Assembly (NCBI GenBank): GCA_910586615.1 | Contig: CAJUJP010000004.1 | Coordinates: 16,233 to 80,232 of the forward strand | Origin: an uncultured Lachnospiraceae bacterium | GTDB lineage: Bacteria > Bacillota > Clostridia > Lachnospirales > Lachnospiraceae | Reading direction: 5' to 3' | Length of the DNA stretch: 64,000 nt | In this document: positions 8,931 through 17,334 of the stretch, piece after piece | Numbering within the stretch: position 1 is the stretch's first letter | Layout: each line of letters begins with the position of its first letter | Made by a program: the position numbers and the translations under genes | Notes under the pieces: model-generated | Told to the model about the DNA's origin: nothing | Database searches by the model: none | Seen by the model: the letters and a program-made list of their open reading frames with translations, nothing else

Positions 8931-9137
8931 ATGGCTGATACAGAGAAAAAATTCAAGGAAAAATACCTGGCAGGAGAGATCGAATTCGAGGAGATTGACG
9001 ATTACAGCCAGGAGTGGGGCTTTAGTGATGAGCCGGTGACACTGCGGGAGTATCTGGGGCTGAATGCGGAAGAAGAGGACGCATGGGTGAGCATCGGGGA
9101 CGAGGCGCTGCAAGAAATGCTGGACAGGCAGCGTTAG
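8931..9137 (+). CDS. Small acidic hypothetical protein
   Basis: A 68-residue, strongly acidic protein (for example FEEIDDYSQEWG and LNAEEEDAW) with no membrane segment. I do not recognise a family. ATG 8931 follows GGAG by six bases, and the coding sequence ends at a perfect 17-bp inverted repeat, which supports a real transcription unit. It lies between an ABC cassette on the same strand and an unrelated ABC cassette on the other strand, so context does not reveal a role. Confidence 0.6.
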   Translation: MADTEKKFKEKYLAGEIEFEEIDDYSQEWGFSDEPVTLREYLGLNAEEEDAWVSIGDEALQEMLDRQR

Positions 9138-9140
9138 CAT

Positions 9141-9185
9141 AAGGAGAGGCCAAAACCCCTTGAAGATAGGTTTTGGCCTCTCCTT
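9141..9185. terminator. Perfect 17-bp inverted repeat between convergent genes
   Basis: Arms 9141-9157 and 9169-9185 are perfectly complementary around an 11-base loop. There is no long T-run on either side, but the strength of the stem and its place between convergent genes (ends at 9137 and 9246) suggest a bidirectional terminator. Confidence 0.7.
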
Positions 9186-9245
9186 GATCCTTTCTTGACC
9201 GGGCTTGTAAAGCGGGTTACTCAGTTTGACGAAAAAGCTAGAGAA

Positions 9246-9974
9246 CTACTGCTCATGCCTGTACAGAAAGATCACCGACAAAACCGAAAACAGCACAATA
9301 TACGCAAGACATCCTGCGATAAATACAGGCATGTTCAGTTCGAGCTTCGGATTGTTGGCCCGCATTCCCATGCAGTAGATGGAGTAGGGATAGTACAGCC
9401 CCCAGCCCAGGCTGGTCATCATTAGGCCGGCTGTGCTGCCGGCCAGCCCGATGCCGATGGGAATGGCGAAAGAGCGGATGGCCATGGAAAGCATGAGCTG
9501 CATACAACAGATCACGATGCTGCCGAGAGTACCGCACAGCAGCCATTCTGCTGCATTGCCCGGAGGCAGCCCGGGCAGGCCGGTGAGTCTGCCGCACAGA
9601 TAGTAGAGCAGGAACACCCATACATTTCCGGCAATGCTCATCAAAACAGCCTGAAAAAGTTTGCCCGTATAGAGGGAGAACAGGGATACCGGTGCAGTCA
9701 GAAAATGATTCCAGTTGTTTCCGGTGTGTTCCAGTCTCCACAGATAGGAGCAGTAAATGCCGATCAGGGCAGGCATGAAGAGATAACACAGGAACAGAGT
9801 ATGTTGAGACCAGAGACTGTACCATTCATTCGTTAAGACACCCTGGTTATTGATATAATTGAAAGTACCGAACAGTGCGGATATGACCGGCAGCAGGAAA
9901 AATGCCAGCCAGACCGGACTGCGTTTCAGCTTCATGGATTCGGACCGGATTGTTTTATAAAGTGAATTATGCAT
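9246..9974 (-). CDS. ABC-2 permease, lantibiotic immunity type (second)
   Basis: A 242-residue integral membrane protein with six predicted helices. It starts MHNSLYKTIRSESMKLKRSP, the usual short cytoplasmic N-terminus of the MutG/SpaG/EpiG-like permeases. It is the third gene of an ATPase-permease-permease cassette, which in lantibiotic producers expels the peptide from the membrane (LanFEG). ATG 9974 follows AAGGAGA. No lantibiotic synthesis genes (LanA, LanB, LanC, LanM) are in view, so the cassette here probably acts as a resistance or sensing system. Confidence 0.75.
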   Translation of the reverse strand: MHNSLYKTIRSESMKLKRSPVWLAFFLLPVISALFGTFNYINNQGVLTNEWYSLWSQHTLFLCYLFMPALIGIYCSYLWRLEHTGNNWNHFLTAPVSLFSLYTGKLFQAVLMSIAGNVWVFLLYYLCGRLTGLPGLPPGNAAEWLLCGTLGSIVICCMQLMLSMAIRSFAIPIGIGLAGSTAGLMMTSLGWGLYYPYSIYCMGMRANNPKLELNMPVFIAGCLAYIVLFSVLSVIFLYRHEQ

Positions 9975-10056
9975 AGATTGTACTCTCCTTCTTGCTCATA
10001 TAAGTTGTTTCATGTCTATATTTGTGAATATTACAGGCACATCTGAAATGCTGTTT

Positions 10057-10809
10057 TCAAAGTTCCCTTCGTGTAAACATGATTCTTCCGGAAACATAGA
10101 AGATGGCGGCCCAGACAAAGATACAGACCACGGCAGCCTGTTCCCGGGTGGAAAAGGTGCGGTAAAAGTAGGTGATGATCCGGGCATCGGGATTCCAGTC
10201 TGCGTGCACGAGAGAGGCACTCAAATTGCCGCCCCAGGGCAGAAAAGAACTGGTTTTGACAAATGACAGCAAAAGTGCGGTCATAGAACCGCCCAGCCCG
10301 GCCGCCATGGGGATCATCTGATTGGCGAACAGCATGGAAAGGGCAAGCTGCAGCAGAAAAAGGGACAGATTGGCGGTCAGCTTCAATAAATAGGACAGCA
10401 GATAATATTTCAGGTCGGGATTTCCTTCGTACCCGAGATAATACCCCAGTGAGATAAAGAAAGCAAACTGGATGATCAGCATCACCGCAATGATCAGAAA
10501 ACCACAGACGGCTTTGGCGTGATAGAGACTTCCGGCGCTGCGCAGAGTCTTTAACTGTTTATAGGTACAGCCCTTGTGTTCGATATCCGCCAGACGGGAA
10601 GCCAAAATGGACATCATGGTGGGCAGCATGATGCTGTCAAGCATAGACAGGTCATAAAGCAGCACCAGCCAGCCGCTTTGAAGTTCCCGGTCTCCAGGGT
10701 TTCGGAGAGCCCACAGTCCCCAGAGCATCTGTGCCGATAACATAGCAAGCATGGTCAGCCATACTTTTCTTCTTTTAATCTTATAAAATTCTAACTGCAG
10801 CGTTTTCAC
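10057..10809 (-). CDS. ABC-2 permease, lantibiotic immunity type (first)
   Basis: A 250-residue membrane protein with six predicted helices, beginning VKTLQLEFYKIKRRKVWLTM, the form seen in MutE/SpaE/EpiE-like permeases. It starts with GTG at 10809, preceded by GGAAAGGAGGAAAG, and this start overlaps the ATPase stop by four bases (GTGA), which implies coupled translation. Together with the next gene it would form the heteromeric membrane channel of a LanFEG-like exporter. Confidence 0.75.
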   Translation of the reverse strand: MKTLQLEFYKIKRRKVWLTMLAMLSAQMLWGLWALRNPGDRELQSGWLVLLYDLSMLDSIMLPTMMSILASRLADIEHKGCTYKQLKTLRSAGSLYHAKAVCGFLIIAVMLIIQFAFFISLGYYLGYEGNPDLKYYLLSYLLKLTANLSLFLLQLALSMLFANQMIPMAAGLGGSMTALLLSFVKTSSFLPWGGNLSASLVHADWNPDARIITYFYRTFSTREQAAVVCIFVWAAIFYVSGRIMFTRREL

Positions 10810-11726
10810 AGGCTTTCCTCCTTTCCGGTCAGTTTCAGGAAGATATCTTCTAGGCTCTTTTCCCGTTTTTCCACACGATAAAGAGATACGCCCTGTTGAA
10901 TCAGGCGTCTGCACAGGTGTGCAGTACAGGAATCGTTAACCATGGGAAATAACAGGTAGTCTTCTTCTTTTTCCACCTCAATACCGTCCTGCTTTAACAG
11001 CGAAAGAACGGTGGCAGTCTGGTCGGTGCGCAGGGCGAGCTGCTGTCTGGCATGAGAGTGCAGTGAATCCAGCGTATCCTGATAGACCAGCCGGCCCTTG
11101 CTGATGATGCCCACATGATCAGCCATCTGGTCGATCTCGCTGAGCAGATGGGAGGATACTACTACTGTCATACCGTATTCCAGAGGCAGCGTGCGGATCA
11201 GTTCCCGCATTTCCTGTATACCGGCGGGATCCAGGCCGTTGGTAGGCTCGTCGAGGATGAGAAGCTTCGGGAAGCCAAGCAGCGCGGCCGCCAGTCCAAG
11301 CCGCTGTTTCATACCCAGAGAATAGTGACTGACTTTTTTCTTTCGGGCCTCAGTCAGACGGACGATCCGTAACACTTCGTCGATATTTTTTTTCGGGCAG
11401 CCTTTGAGGGTTTGGAGAATATGCAGGTTTTCCTCTCCGGTCAGATGCCCGTAATAGCTGGGTGATTCGATCAGGGAGCCGGTATCTGAAAGCAGAGAGA
11501 TCCGGTTCCGGGCGTTCATTTTCGTGCCGAAAAGGGTGATAGAGCCATCGGTGGGTTTCGCCAGTCCCAGGATCATCTTTAAGGTCGTGGATTTGCCTGC
11601 TCCGTTGGGCCCCAGGAAACCGTAGACGGCGCCCGGAGGTACCTGCATATGCAGAGAGTTTACGCAGCGTATTTTGCCGTATTGTTTTGTGAGATTGGTT
11701 GTTTCGATCAGGTTTTGTACTGCCAT
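10806..11726 (-). CDS. ABC transporter ATPase, LanF/BcrA type
   Basis: A 306-residue ATPase. The Walker A motif is GPNGAGKST, the signature SLGMKQR, the Walker B LLILDEPTNGLDP, and the switch His is in SSHLLSEI. A C-terminal extension of about 90 residues is typical of the bacitracin/lantibiotic resistance group (BcrA, NisF, SpaF). The start at ATG 11726 follows AAAGGA; an open frame continues upstream without a better start. It is the first gene of the minus-strand cassette and lies back to back with the two-component system genes, the usual arrangement when the regulator controls the transporter. Confidence 0.85.
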   Translation of the reverse strand: MAVQNLIETTNLTKQYGKIRCVNSLHMQVPPGAVYGFLGPNGAGKSTTLKMILGLAKPTDGSITLFGTKMNARNRISLLSDTGSLIESPSYYGHLTGEENLHILQTLKGCPKKNIDEVLRIVRLTEARKKKVSHYSLGMKQRLGLAAALLGFPKLLILDEPTNGLDPAGIQEMRELIRTLPLEYGMTVVVSSHLLSEIDQMADHVGIISKGRLVYQDTLDSLHSHARQQLALRTDQTATVLSLLKQDGIEVEKEEDYLLFPMVNDSCTAHLCRRLIQQGVSLYRVEKREKSLEDIFLKLTGKEESL

Positions 11727-11989
11727 AGTCTTGAATTCCTTTCTGTATGGTATTTTGCCGTCCGTGGAGTGAAAGGTGTGCTGCTGCAGGCCGTGCGGTT
11801 TCCGGCAGGCGGACCATTGCCGGGCGGCTTGTTGGTTAAAGGATATCCGGATTACCTTAAAAGGGCATGAAGGCTGCATTACATTTACATTAAGATTAGG
11901 GGAAACTGCTTTTATGATAAAAAAGATGGGAGTATACTTGAATGAAGCAGAAAAGAAAAAGGCGGCGCTTTGGAACGGAGGCAAACAGA

Positions 11990-12733
11990 ATGGATCTGCA
12001 TGAGTACAAGATTATGGTGGTGGACGATGAGCCCGCATTGCGGAAAATGGTGGGTGAATTTCTGGTCGGAGCGGGATTTATGTATGTGGTGTATGCGGGA
12101 AGCTGCCGGGAGGCAAAAGAGGTTTGCGGCAGAGAGCATCCCCATCTGATTCTGCTGGATGTGATGCTTCCTGACGGGGATGGATTTACACTGCTGCAGG
12201 ATCTTCACAGACAATCGGATGTTCCGGTGCTTTTTCTGTCTGCGCGGGACGAGGATGAGGACAGGCTTCGCGGCCTGGGGATGGGAGCGGATGATTATAT
12301 CACAAAGCCTTTTCTGCCGAAAGAACTGATACTGCGGGTTCTTGCTGTATTGAAAAGGGTATACCGTATCCGTGATACATCGGATAAAGGCAGGCAGATC
12401 CTGCTGGGGGATATCCGGGTGGATCTGGAAAGCGGCGTGGTGTATCGGAGCAATGCGGACGGTCAGCGACCGGATGGAGCGGAGCCGGGCGGAAAGCCGG
12501 AGGAAGTGACCCTGACTGCAAAAGAATATGCCATTGTGGAAAAGCTGGCAGCCAACAGGGGAAAAATTGTGACCATCGATGCACTCTGTGAGGCTGTGTG
12601 GCAGGAGGGCAATTACGGATATGAGAATACCCTGATCGTACATATCAGAAGACTGCGGGAGAAGATTGAGAAAGATCCCTCACATCCCCGGCATCTGCTT
12701 ACGGTACGCGGCCTGGGATATAAGCTGGTATGA
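11990..12733 (+). CDS. OmpR-family response regulator
   Basis: A 247-residue regulator. The receiver domain (about 7-120) has the acidic pair in VVDDEPA, the phosphoacceptor Asp in LILLDVMLPDGDG and the conserved Lys in YITKPF. The C-terminal winged helix ends with TVRGLGYKLV, the usual OmpR-type ending. ATG 11990 follows GGAGG by eight bases. It is divergent from the LanFEG-like transporter, and its kinase gene follows, so I infer that it controls the transporter in response to a membrane-active peptide, as SpaR, NisR and BceR do. Confidence 0.88.
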   Translation: MDLHEYKIMVVDDEPALRKMVGEFLVGAGFMYVVYAGSCREAKEVCGREHPHLILLDVMLPDGDGFTLLQDLHRQSDVPVLFLSARDEDEDRLRGLGMGADDYITKPFLPKELILRVLAVLKRVYRIRDTSDKGRQILLGDIRVDLESGVVYRSNADGQRPDGAEPGGKPEEVTLTAKEYAIVEKLAANRGKIVTIDALCEAVWQEGNYGYENTLIVHIRRLREKIEKDPSHPRHLLTVRGLGYKLV

Positions 12734-12753
12734 ACGAAGAAATGGAGTAATGT

Positions 12754-14034
12754 ATGAAACTTAGAAACAGTCTGCCGGGAGTGCGGATTCTTACTTATTT
12801 TGTGTTGACGGGTGTAGTCACGGCCGTGCTTGTGGTGGTGTTGAATCTTTTGTTTGTTGGTATGCTTTTTTACCGTCAGTGGCAGGATGTTCAGGGGGAA
12901 ACGAGCTATGTGAGCGGCAAAGAATTGCTGGCGGCGCTGGACCGGACAGATGCGGGTTATGAACCGGGTGAGGATATGCGGACAGAGCTGACGAGGCGAA
13001 AACAGTGGGCCATGCTGCTTGACGAAAACGGACAGGTGGTCTGGTCTTATGAAAAGCCGGCAGAGGTGCCGGATACCTACAGCCGTTCGGATATTGCGCG
13101 TATGACCAGGTGGTATCTCAAAGAGTATCCTGTCCATATATATGTGCAGGATGAACGGATTATGGTAGTGGGTAAGGAAAAGGATTCCATGTGGAAATAT
13201 AGTGTGGAGTTCTCTCTTTCATGGATCGAATTTCTGGCGCAGGTCTGGTATTGGATGCTTTTTCTCAATTTTCTCTGTATCCTGATTCTTTCGGTCTTTT
13301 TTACACGGCGCTGGTCCATCAGCAGGGAACGGGCGCGGATGGAGTGGATTTCCGGTATTTCCCATGATATCCGTACACCCCTTTCAATGGTGCTGGGCTA
13401 TGCGGATACTTTGGAAAACAGTGAGAATCTTTCGGCACAGGAACGGCAGCAGATGGCAGTTATCAGAAATCAGAGCATGGTGTTGAAAGCGCTTGTGGAG
13501 GATTTGAATCTGACTTCGGGGCTGGAATATTCCATGCAGCCTCTGCATGTGGAGGAGGTACGTCCGACGGCGGTGGTCAGGGAAGTGGCGGCAGATATTC
13601 TGGGCAGCGCCGGGGAGGGAAAACTGGAAATCGAGGTATGCATATCGGATCAGGCAGAGCGTCTGTGGATTGCGGCGGACCGGAAGCTGTTAATCAGGGC
13701 ATTGCGCAATCTTTTTCATAACAGCTTACAGCATAGCGGGCAAAAGGAGACCATGGTGATTATCCTGCGGGTGTGGCAGGAGAGAAAGTGGTGCTGTATC
13801 AGTTTTTCTGATAACGGTGTGGGATATTCACCGGAGATTCTGCGGCAGCTGCAGGGCAGAAAGAAAAACCGTGCGGAGCAGAAGATCAGAGGGCTGGGTA
13901 TCGTGCGCAAAGTAGTGCTGGCCCACGGCGGAAAGATCCGTTTCGAGAACAACAAAGAAGGGGGCAGCTTCTGCGAGATCCGGCTGCGCACATGCAGGAA
14001 GAAAGCGGATAAGGCGGCAAAGAACGTTACCTGA
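12754..14034 (+). CDS. Sensor histidine kinase
   Basis: A 426-residue kinase with two membrane helices (about 13-40 and 165-187) around an extracellular sensor region of about 125 residues. The HisKA motif is ISHDIRTPLSMVLGYADTL with the phosphoacceptor His. The ATPase domain has the N-box NLFHNSLQHS and the glycine boxes FSDNGVGYS and IRGLGIVRKVVLAHGG. It starts 20 bases after the response regulator and is clearly its partner. The architecture is that of lantibiotic-type kinases. Confidence 0.88.
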   Translation: MKLRNSLPGVRILTYFVLTGVVTAVLVVVLNLLFVGMLFYRQWQDVQGETSYVSGKELLAALDRTDAGYEPGEDMRTELTRRKQWAMLLDENGQVVWSYEKPAEVPDTYSRSDIARMTRWYLKEYPVHIYVQDERIMVVGKEKDSMWKYSVEFSLSWIEFLAQVWYWMLFLNFLCILILSVFFTRRWSISRERARMEWISGISHDIRTPLSMVLGYADTLENSENLSAQERQQMAVIRNQSMVLKALVEDLNLTSGLEYSMQPLHVEEVRPTAVVREVAADILGSAGEGKLEIEVCISDQAERLWIAADRKLLIRALRNLFHNSLQHSGQKETMVIILRVWQERKWCCISFSDNGVGYSPEILRQLQGRKKNRAEQKIRGLGIVRKVVLAHGGKIRFENNKEGGSFCEIRLRTCRKKADKAAKNVT

Positions 14035-14205
14035 AAAAAGACGGTAGGAGGCAGGATTTCAGACTCCGCGCATATTGTATAAAAAGATGATAAGAAAGGT
14101 ATAGAAAACCCGTCAGGGCTGTGCTACACTGAATTCATCATAGCTGTTTGGTACTTTGTGCCTTAAGGCGCGGAGCGCCATAGAGAATGCAGGAGGGTTA
14201 TCAAA

Positions 14206-16482
14206 ATGACAGCAGACAAGATCAAGGAACTGGTAGCGCAGATGACTTTGGAAGAGAAGGCTTCCATGTGCTCCGGCGGGGATTTCTGGCATACAGAGGC
14301 GGTGGAGCGCCTTGGGATTCCGGCGAGCATGGTATCGGACGGACCTCACGGTCTGCGCAAGCAGAATGAACAGGGAGACCATTTAGGGGTCAATGACAGC
14401 ATCAAGGCGGTATGTTTTCCGGCGGGCTGCGGAACGGCCGCATCTTTTAACCGGGAACTGCTCACGAAGATGGGCGAGACGCTGGGAAATGAGTGTCAGG
14501 CGGAAGGCGTCAGCGTTATTTTAGGACCGGCGGTCAATATCAAGCGTTCTCCGTTATGCGGACGTAACTTTGAATATTATTCGGAAGACCCGCTGGTGGC
14601 AAGCGAGATGGCCGGTGCATTGATCCACGGCGTACAGAGCAGGAACGTGGGAACCAGCATCAAGCATTTTCTGGCAAACAACCAGGAGACAAGAAGGATG
14701 TCCTCTGATTCCAGGGTGGATGAGAGAACACTGCACGAGATCTATCTTGCGGCTTTTGAAGGTGCGGTCAAGAAGGAAAAACCGTGGACAGTTATGTGTT
14801 CTTACAATAAGATCAACGGCACCTATGCCGCCCAGAATCATCTTTATCTGACAGAGACACTGCGGAATCAGTGGGGATTCGACGGATATGTCATGAGCGA
14901 CTGGGGTGCAGTCAATAACCGTGTGGAAGATTTGAAGGCCGGGCTGGATCTGGAAATGCCGGGTTCTTTGGGCGTTAACGATAAGCTGATTGTGGGTGCA
15001 GTGCTCAGCGGCGAGTTGGACGAGGGCGTAGTGGACGAGACGGTAGAGCACATTTTGAATATCGTTTTCCGCTATGAGGAGAATCGCGATAAGAATGCCG
15101 TATTCGATAAAGATAAAGATCATGAAATGGCGCGTAAGGTAGCAGAGGAGACCATTGTTCTTCTGAAAAATGACGGTGTGCTGCCTTTATCCGATCAACA
15201 GAAGACGGCCTTTATCGGCAAATATGCAAAGTCACCCCGTTATCAGGGCGGCGGCAGTTCCCATATCAACAGCCATAAGATCACTTCTGCACTGGAAGCG
15301 GCAGAGGGACTGAATGTCACTTACGCACAGGGCTTTGATGATAAGGAAGATAAAACTGACGATAAGCTTCTGGCAGAGGCTGTAGAGACAGCGAAAAATG
15401 CGGATGTGGCAGTAATCTTTGCGGGTCTGCCGGATAAATTTGAATCTGAGGGCTTCGACAGAAAGCATTTGGCTATGCCCGACTGTCAGAATGAACTGAT
15501 TGAGAAGGTGGCGGCGGTTCAGCCGAATACAATAGTGGTTCTTCACAACGGTTCGCCGGTGGAGATGCCCTGGATCGATAAGGTAAAAGGTGTTGTGGAA
15601 GCATATCTTGGCGGCCAGGCAGTGGGCGGCGCGGTATGTGATATTCTGTTCGGCAAGGTCAATCCCAGTGCGAAGCTTCCGGAGACCTTCCCCCTCAGAC
15701 TGGAGGACAATCCGTCCTATCTGTCCTATATCGGTGAAGGTGATGTGGTGGAGTACCGTGAAGGTATTTTTGTGGGATACCGTTACTATGATAAGAAGAA
15801 GATGGATGTGCTCTTCCCCTTCGGCTACGGTTTGTCTTATACTACATTTGAATATTCTGATCTGACAGTGGATAAAGAGCAGTTAAAAGACACGGATACA
15901 TTGAAGGTATCTGTAAATGTGACGAACACAGGCAGTATGGCAGGCAAGGAAGTGGTTCAGCTTTATGTGGCCGACAAAGAGAGCACAGTGATCCGTCCGG
16001 TAAAAGAACTGCGGGATTTTGCCAAAGTGGAACTTGCACCGGGTGAGACAAAGACTGTGACCTTTGTTCTGGATAAAAAGGCTTTTGCTTATTACAGCGT
16101 GAGAATTCATGACTGGCATGTGGAAAGTGGAGAATTTGACATTATGATCGGCAAATCTTCCAGAGACATCGTATTGACGAAGACGGTGACGGTGGAGTCC
16201 ACAGTGAAGCTTCCCTTCGTATATACGACAGATACGACTATGGGGGATGTGAAGCGTGATCCCAGAGCGTGGGCTATCGTGCAGGATGTTTTGAAAGGCG
16301 GATTTTTTGGCGAGAAGCCGGAGGAGCCTGAAAGCAGTGCTGCCAGTGAGGCTATTACGGATGAGATGAACACGGCAATGGAGGAATATCTGCCGCTGCG
16401 CGGTCCCATCAGTTTTACGGGAAAAGTTACCATGGCGGATATTCAGGCGCTTGTGGATAAGCTGAATGCGCTGGAAGAGTAA
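14206..16482 (+). CDS. Glycoside hydrolase family 3 beta-glucosidase
   Basis: A 758-residue GH3 enzyme without signal peptide, so it should be cytoplasmic and act on imported beta-linked oligosaccharides or glycosides. The N-terminal barrel has SDGPHGLRKQ, SIKHFLANNQE and the nucleophile Asp in GYVMSDWGAVNN. The second domain has the Glu-containing KFESEGFDR (probable acid/base), and a C-terminal fibronectin-III-like domain starts near residue 560. The order is that of typical clostridial bglB-like enzymes. ATG 14206 follows AGGAGGG. Substrate specificity cannot be read from the sequence. It forms its own unit, ended by two hairpins. Confidence 0.88.
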   Translation: MTADKIKELVAQMTLEEKASMCSGGDFWHTEAVERLGIPASMVSDGPHGLRKQNEQGDHLGVNDSIKAVCFPAGCGTAASFNRELLTKMGETLGNECQAEGVSVILGPAVNIKRSPLCGRNFEYYSEDPLVASEMAGALIHGVQSRNVGTSIKHFLANNQETRRMSSDSRVDERTLHEIYLAAFEGAVKKEKPWTVMCSYNKINGTYAAQNHLYLTETLRNQWGFDGYVMSDWGAVNNRVEDLKAGLDLEMPGSLGVNDKLIVGAVLSGELDEGVVDETVEHILNIVFRYEENRDKNAVFDKDKDHEMARKVAEETIVLLKNDGVLPLSDQQKTAFIGKYAKSPRYQGGGSSHINSHKITSALEAAEGLNVTYAQGFDDKEDKTDDKLLAEAVETAKNADVAVIFAGLPDKFESEGFDRKHLAMPDCQNELIEKVAAVQPNTIVVLHNGSPVEMPWIDKVKGVVEAYLGGQAVGGAVCDILFGKVNPSAKLPETFPLRLEDNPSYLSYIGEGDVVEYREGIFVGYRYYDKKKMDVLFPFGYGLSYTTFEYSDLTVDKEQLKDTDTLKVSVNVTNTGSMAGKEVVQLYVADKESTVIRPVKELRDFAKVELAPGETKTVTFVLDKKAFAYYSVRIHDWHVESGEFDIMIGKSSRDIVLTKTVTVESTVKLPFVYTTDTTMGDVKRDPRAWAIVQDVLKGGFFGEKPEEPESSAASEAITDEMNTAMEEYLPLRGPISFTGKVTMADIQALVDKLNALEE

Positions 16483-16507
16483 ATTGAAAAATCTCTGATT
16501 TTTCAAT
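16483..16507 (+). repeat. 11-bp perfect inverted repeat right after GH3 stop
   Basis: Arms 16483-16493 and 16497-16507 are perfectly complementary with a 3-base loop, starting on the base after the stop codon. The following sequence is not T-rich. It may protect the 3' end or act with the terminator just downstream. Confidence 0.5.
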
Positions 16508-16524
16508 TGGAAACAGGAAAACGG

Positions 16525-16558
16525 AGAAGTCAGGTTTTCGGGCCTGACTTCTTTTTTT
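16525..16558 (+). terminator. Intrinsic terminator of the GH3 gene
   Basis: A 10-bp stem (16525-16534 with 16543-16552) is followed by a run of seven T. Confidence 0.85.
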
Positions 16559-16849
16559 CGGCATACCCTGACATGGACATTTCCAATTGTTAAAAAGGAT
16601 TTTTGAATGCATGTTCTTTGGATAGAGAGTTGTAATCCTGTTTATATAGATGGTATGTTTTTGCGTTAAATAAATATAGTGACAAACAGGCAAGGATATG
16701 CTACAATGTCGAAAAAGCATATATTTCATTTCAATAAATCAATTTGCATATATTTTTATGCAGTCCCGTCCGAAAGGGCATCTGACGAAATCGTGCTTTT
16801 ATTCCAATTATATAATTGAATAGGGCAGGATGTTTCGGAAGAAGGCTTC

Positions 16850-17168
16850 CTGTCCGCGAAAAGGAGGAACAGGAGGTTGTATGGGGAGAATGCCAGAAAA
16901 TGGATGAGGAAACATGCAAGGCACTGAGTCTGCTGACAGGTTCAGAAAATTGTCGGATATGATATTTAAGAGAAAGGAAAAGGAGGAAATCAATGTGGGT
17001 GGTGTGATTGAAGAATTAATTGAGGATGGAAGAGAAGAGGGAAGGAAAGAAGGAATCAGGGCTATGGCTGCTGCCATGAAAAAACTGAACATTCCCATAC
17101 AGCAGATTTGTGAAGCTATCGCGGAGCAGTTTGGTATGTCCGAGGAGCAGGCACAAAAATATATTTAG
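16850..17168 (+). pseudogene. Remnant of an Rpn-type nuclease/transposase gene (C-terminal end)
   Basis: Two adjoining frames together give the C-terminal end of a PD-(D/E)XK Rpn-family gene. In the first frame, GECQKMDEETCKALSLLTG is read up to a stop near 16959. In the second frame, from ATG 16914, KRKEKEEINVGGVIEELIED is followed by GREEGRKEGIRAMAAAMKK and an 84-residue product ends at 17168. The Gly-Arg-Glu repeat followed by a short helical tail (QICEAIAEQFGMSEEQAQKY) is typical of the end of these proteins. No nuclease core is present upstream, and a frameshift near 16940 separates the halves. The 84-residue frame could still be translated, but I see it as decay of a mobile gene. A related intact gene lies at 59491-60501. 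Confidence 0.6.
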
Positions 17169-17224
17169 CTCTTCCTTTAGCACAGGGATGTGGTAGAGTA
17201 TGTAATATACGTTAGATGCAATAA

Positions 17225-17263
17225 GGGCAGAATCATGAGATATGGTTCTGCCCTCTTTCTTTA
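17225..17263 (+). terminator. Hairpin with T-rich tail, upstream of repeat copy 1
   Basis: A 9-bp stem, AGGGCAGAA with TTCTGCCCT, is followed by CTTTCTTT on the plus strand. It lies between the Rpn remnant and the convergent end of pyrG and can serve in either direction. Confidence 0.65.
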
Positions 17264-17265
17264 TG

Positions 17266-17334
17266 GTATAAGAAATTCCTCCGCTTATTCGAGGCTGCGA
17301 AGCAGATCTCGTAAACGAGCTATGCTCGTTTTTT
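17266..17334 (+). repeat. Dispersed terminator-linked element, copy 1
   Basis: A 69-base element almost the same as that at 33899-33967 (about 60 of 69 bases) and related to 36129-36204. It contains a nested hairpin (CGAG and CTCG around CTGC and GCAG) and ends in CGAGC-TAT-GCTCG followed by TTTTTT, an intrinsic terminator shape. The T-run runs over the pyrG stop codon on the opposite strand. Confidence 0.75.

Noticed and set aside
11727..11989. Extension of the LanF-like ATPase by 86 codons upstream
   Set aside because: The extra residues have no family match and run into the divergent regulator promoter region; ATG 11726 fits the family start.
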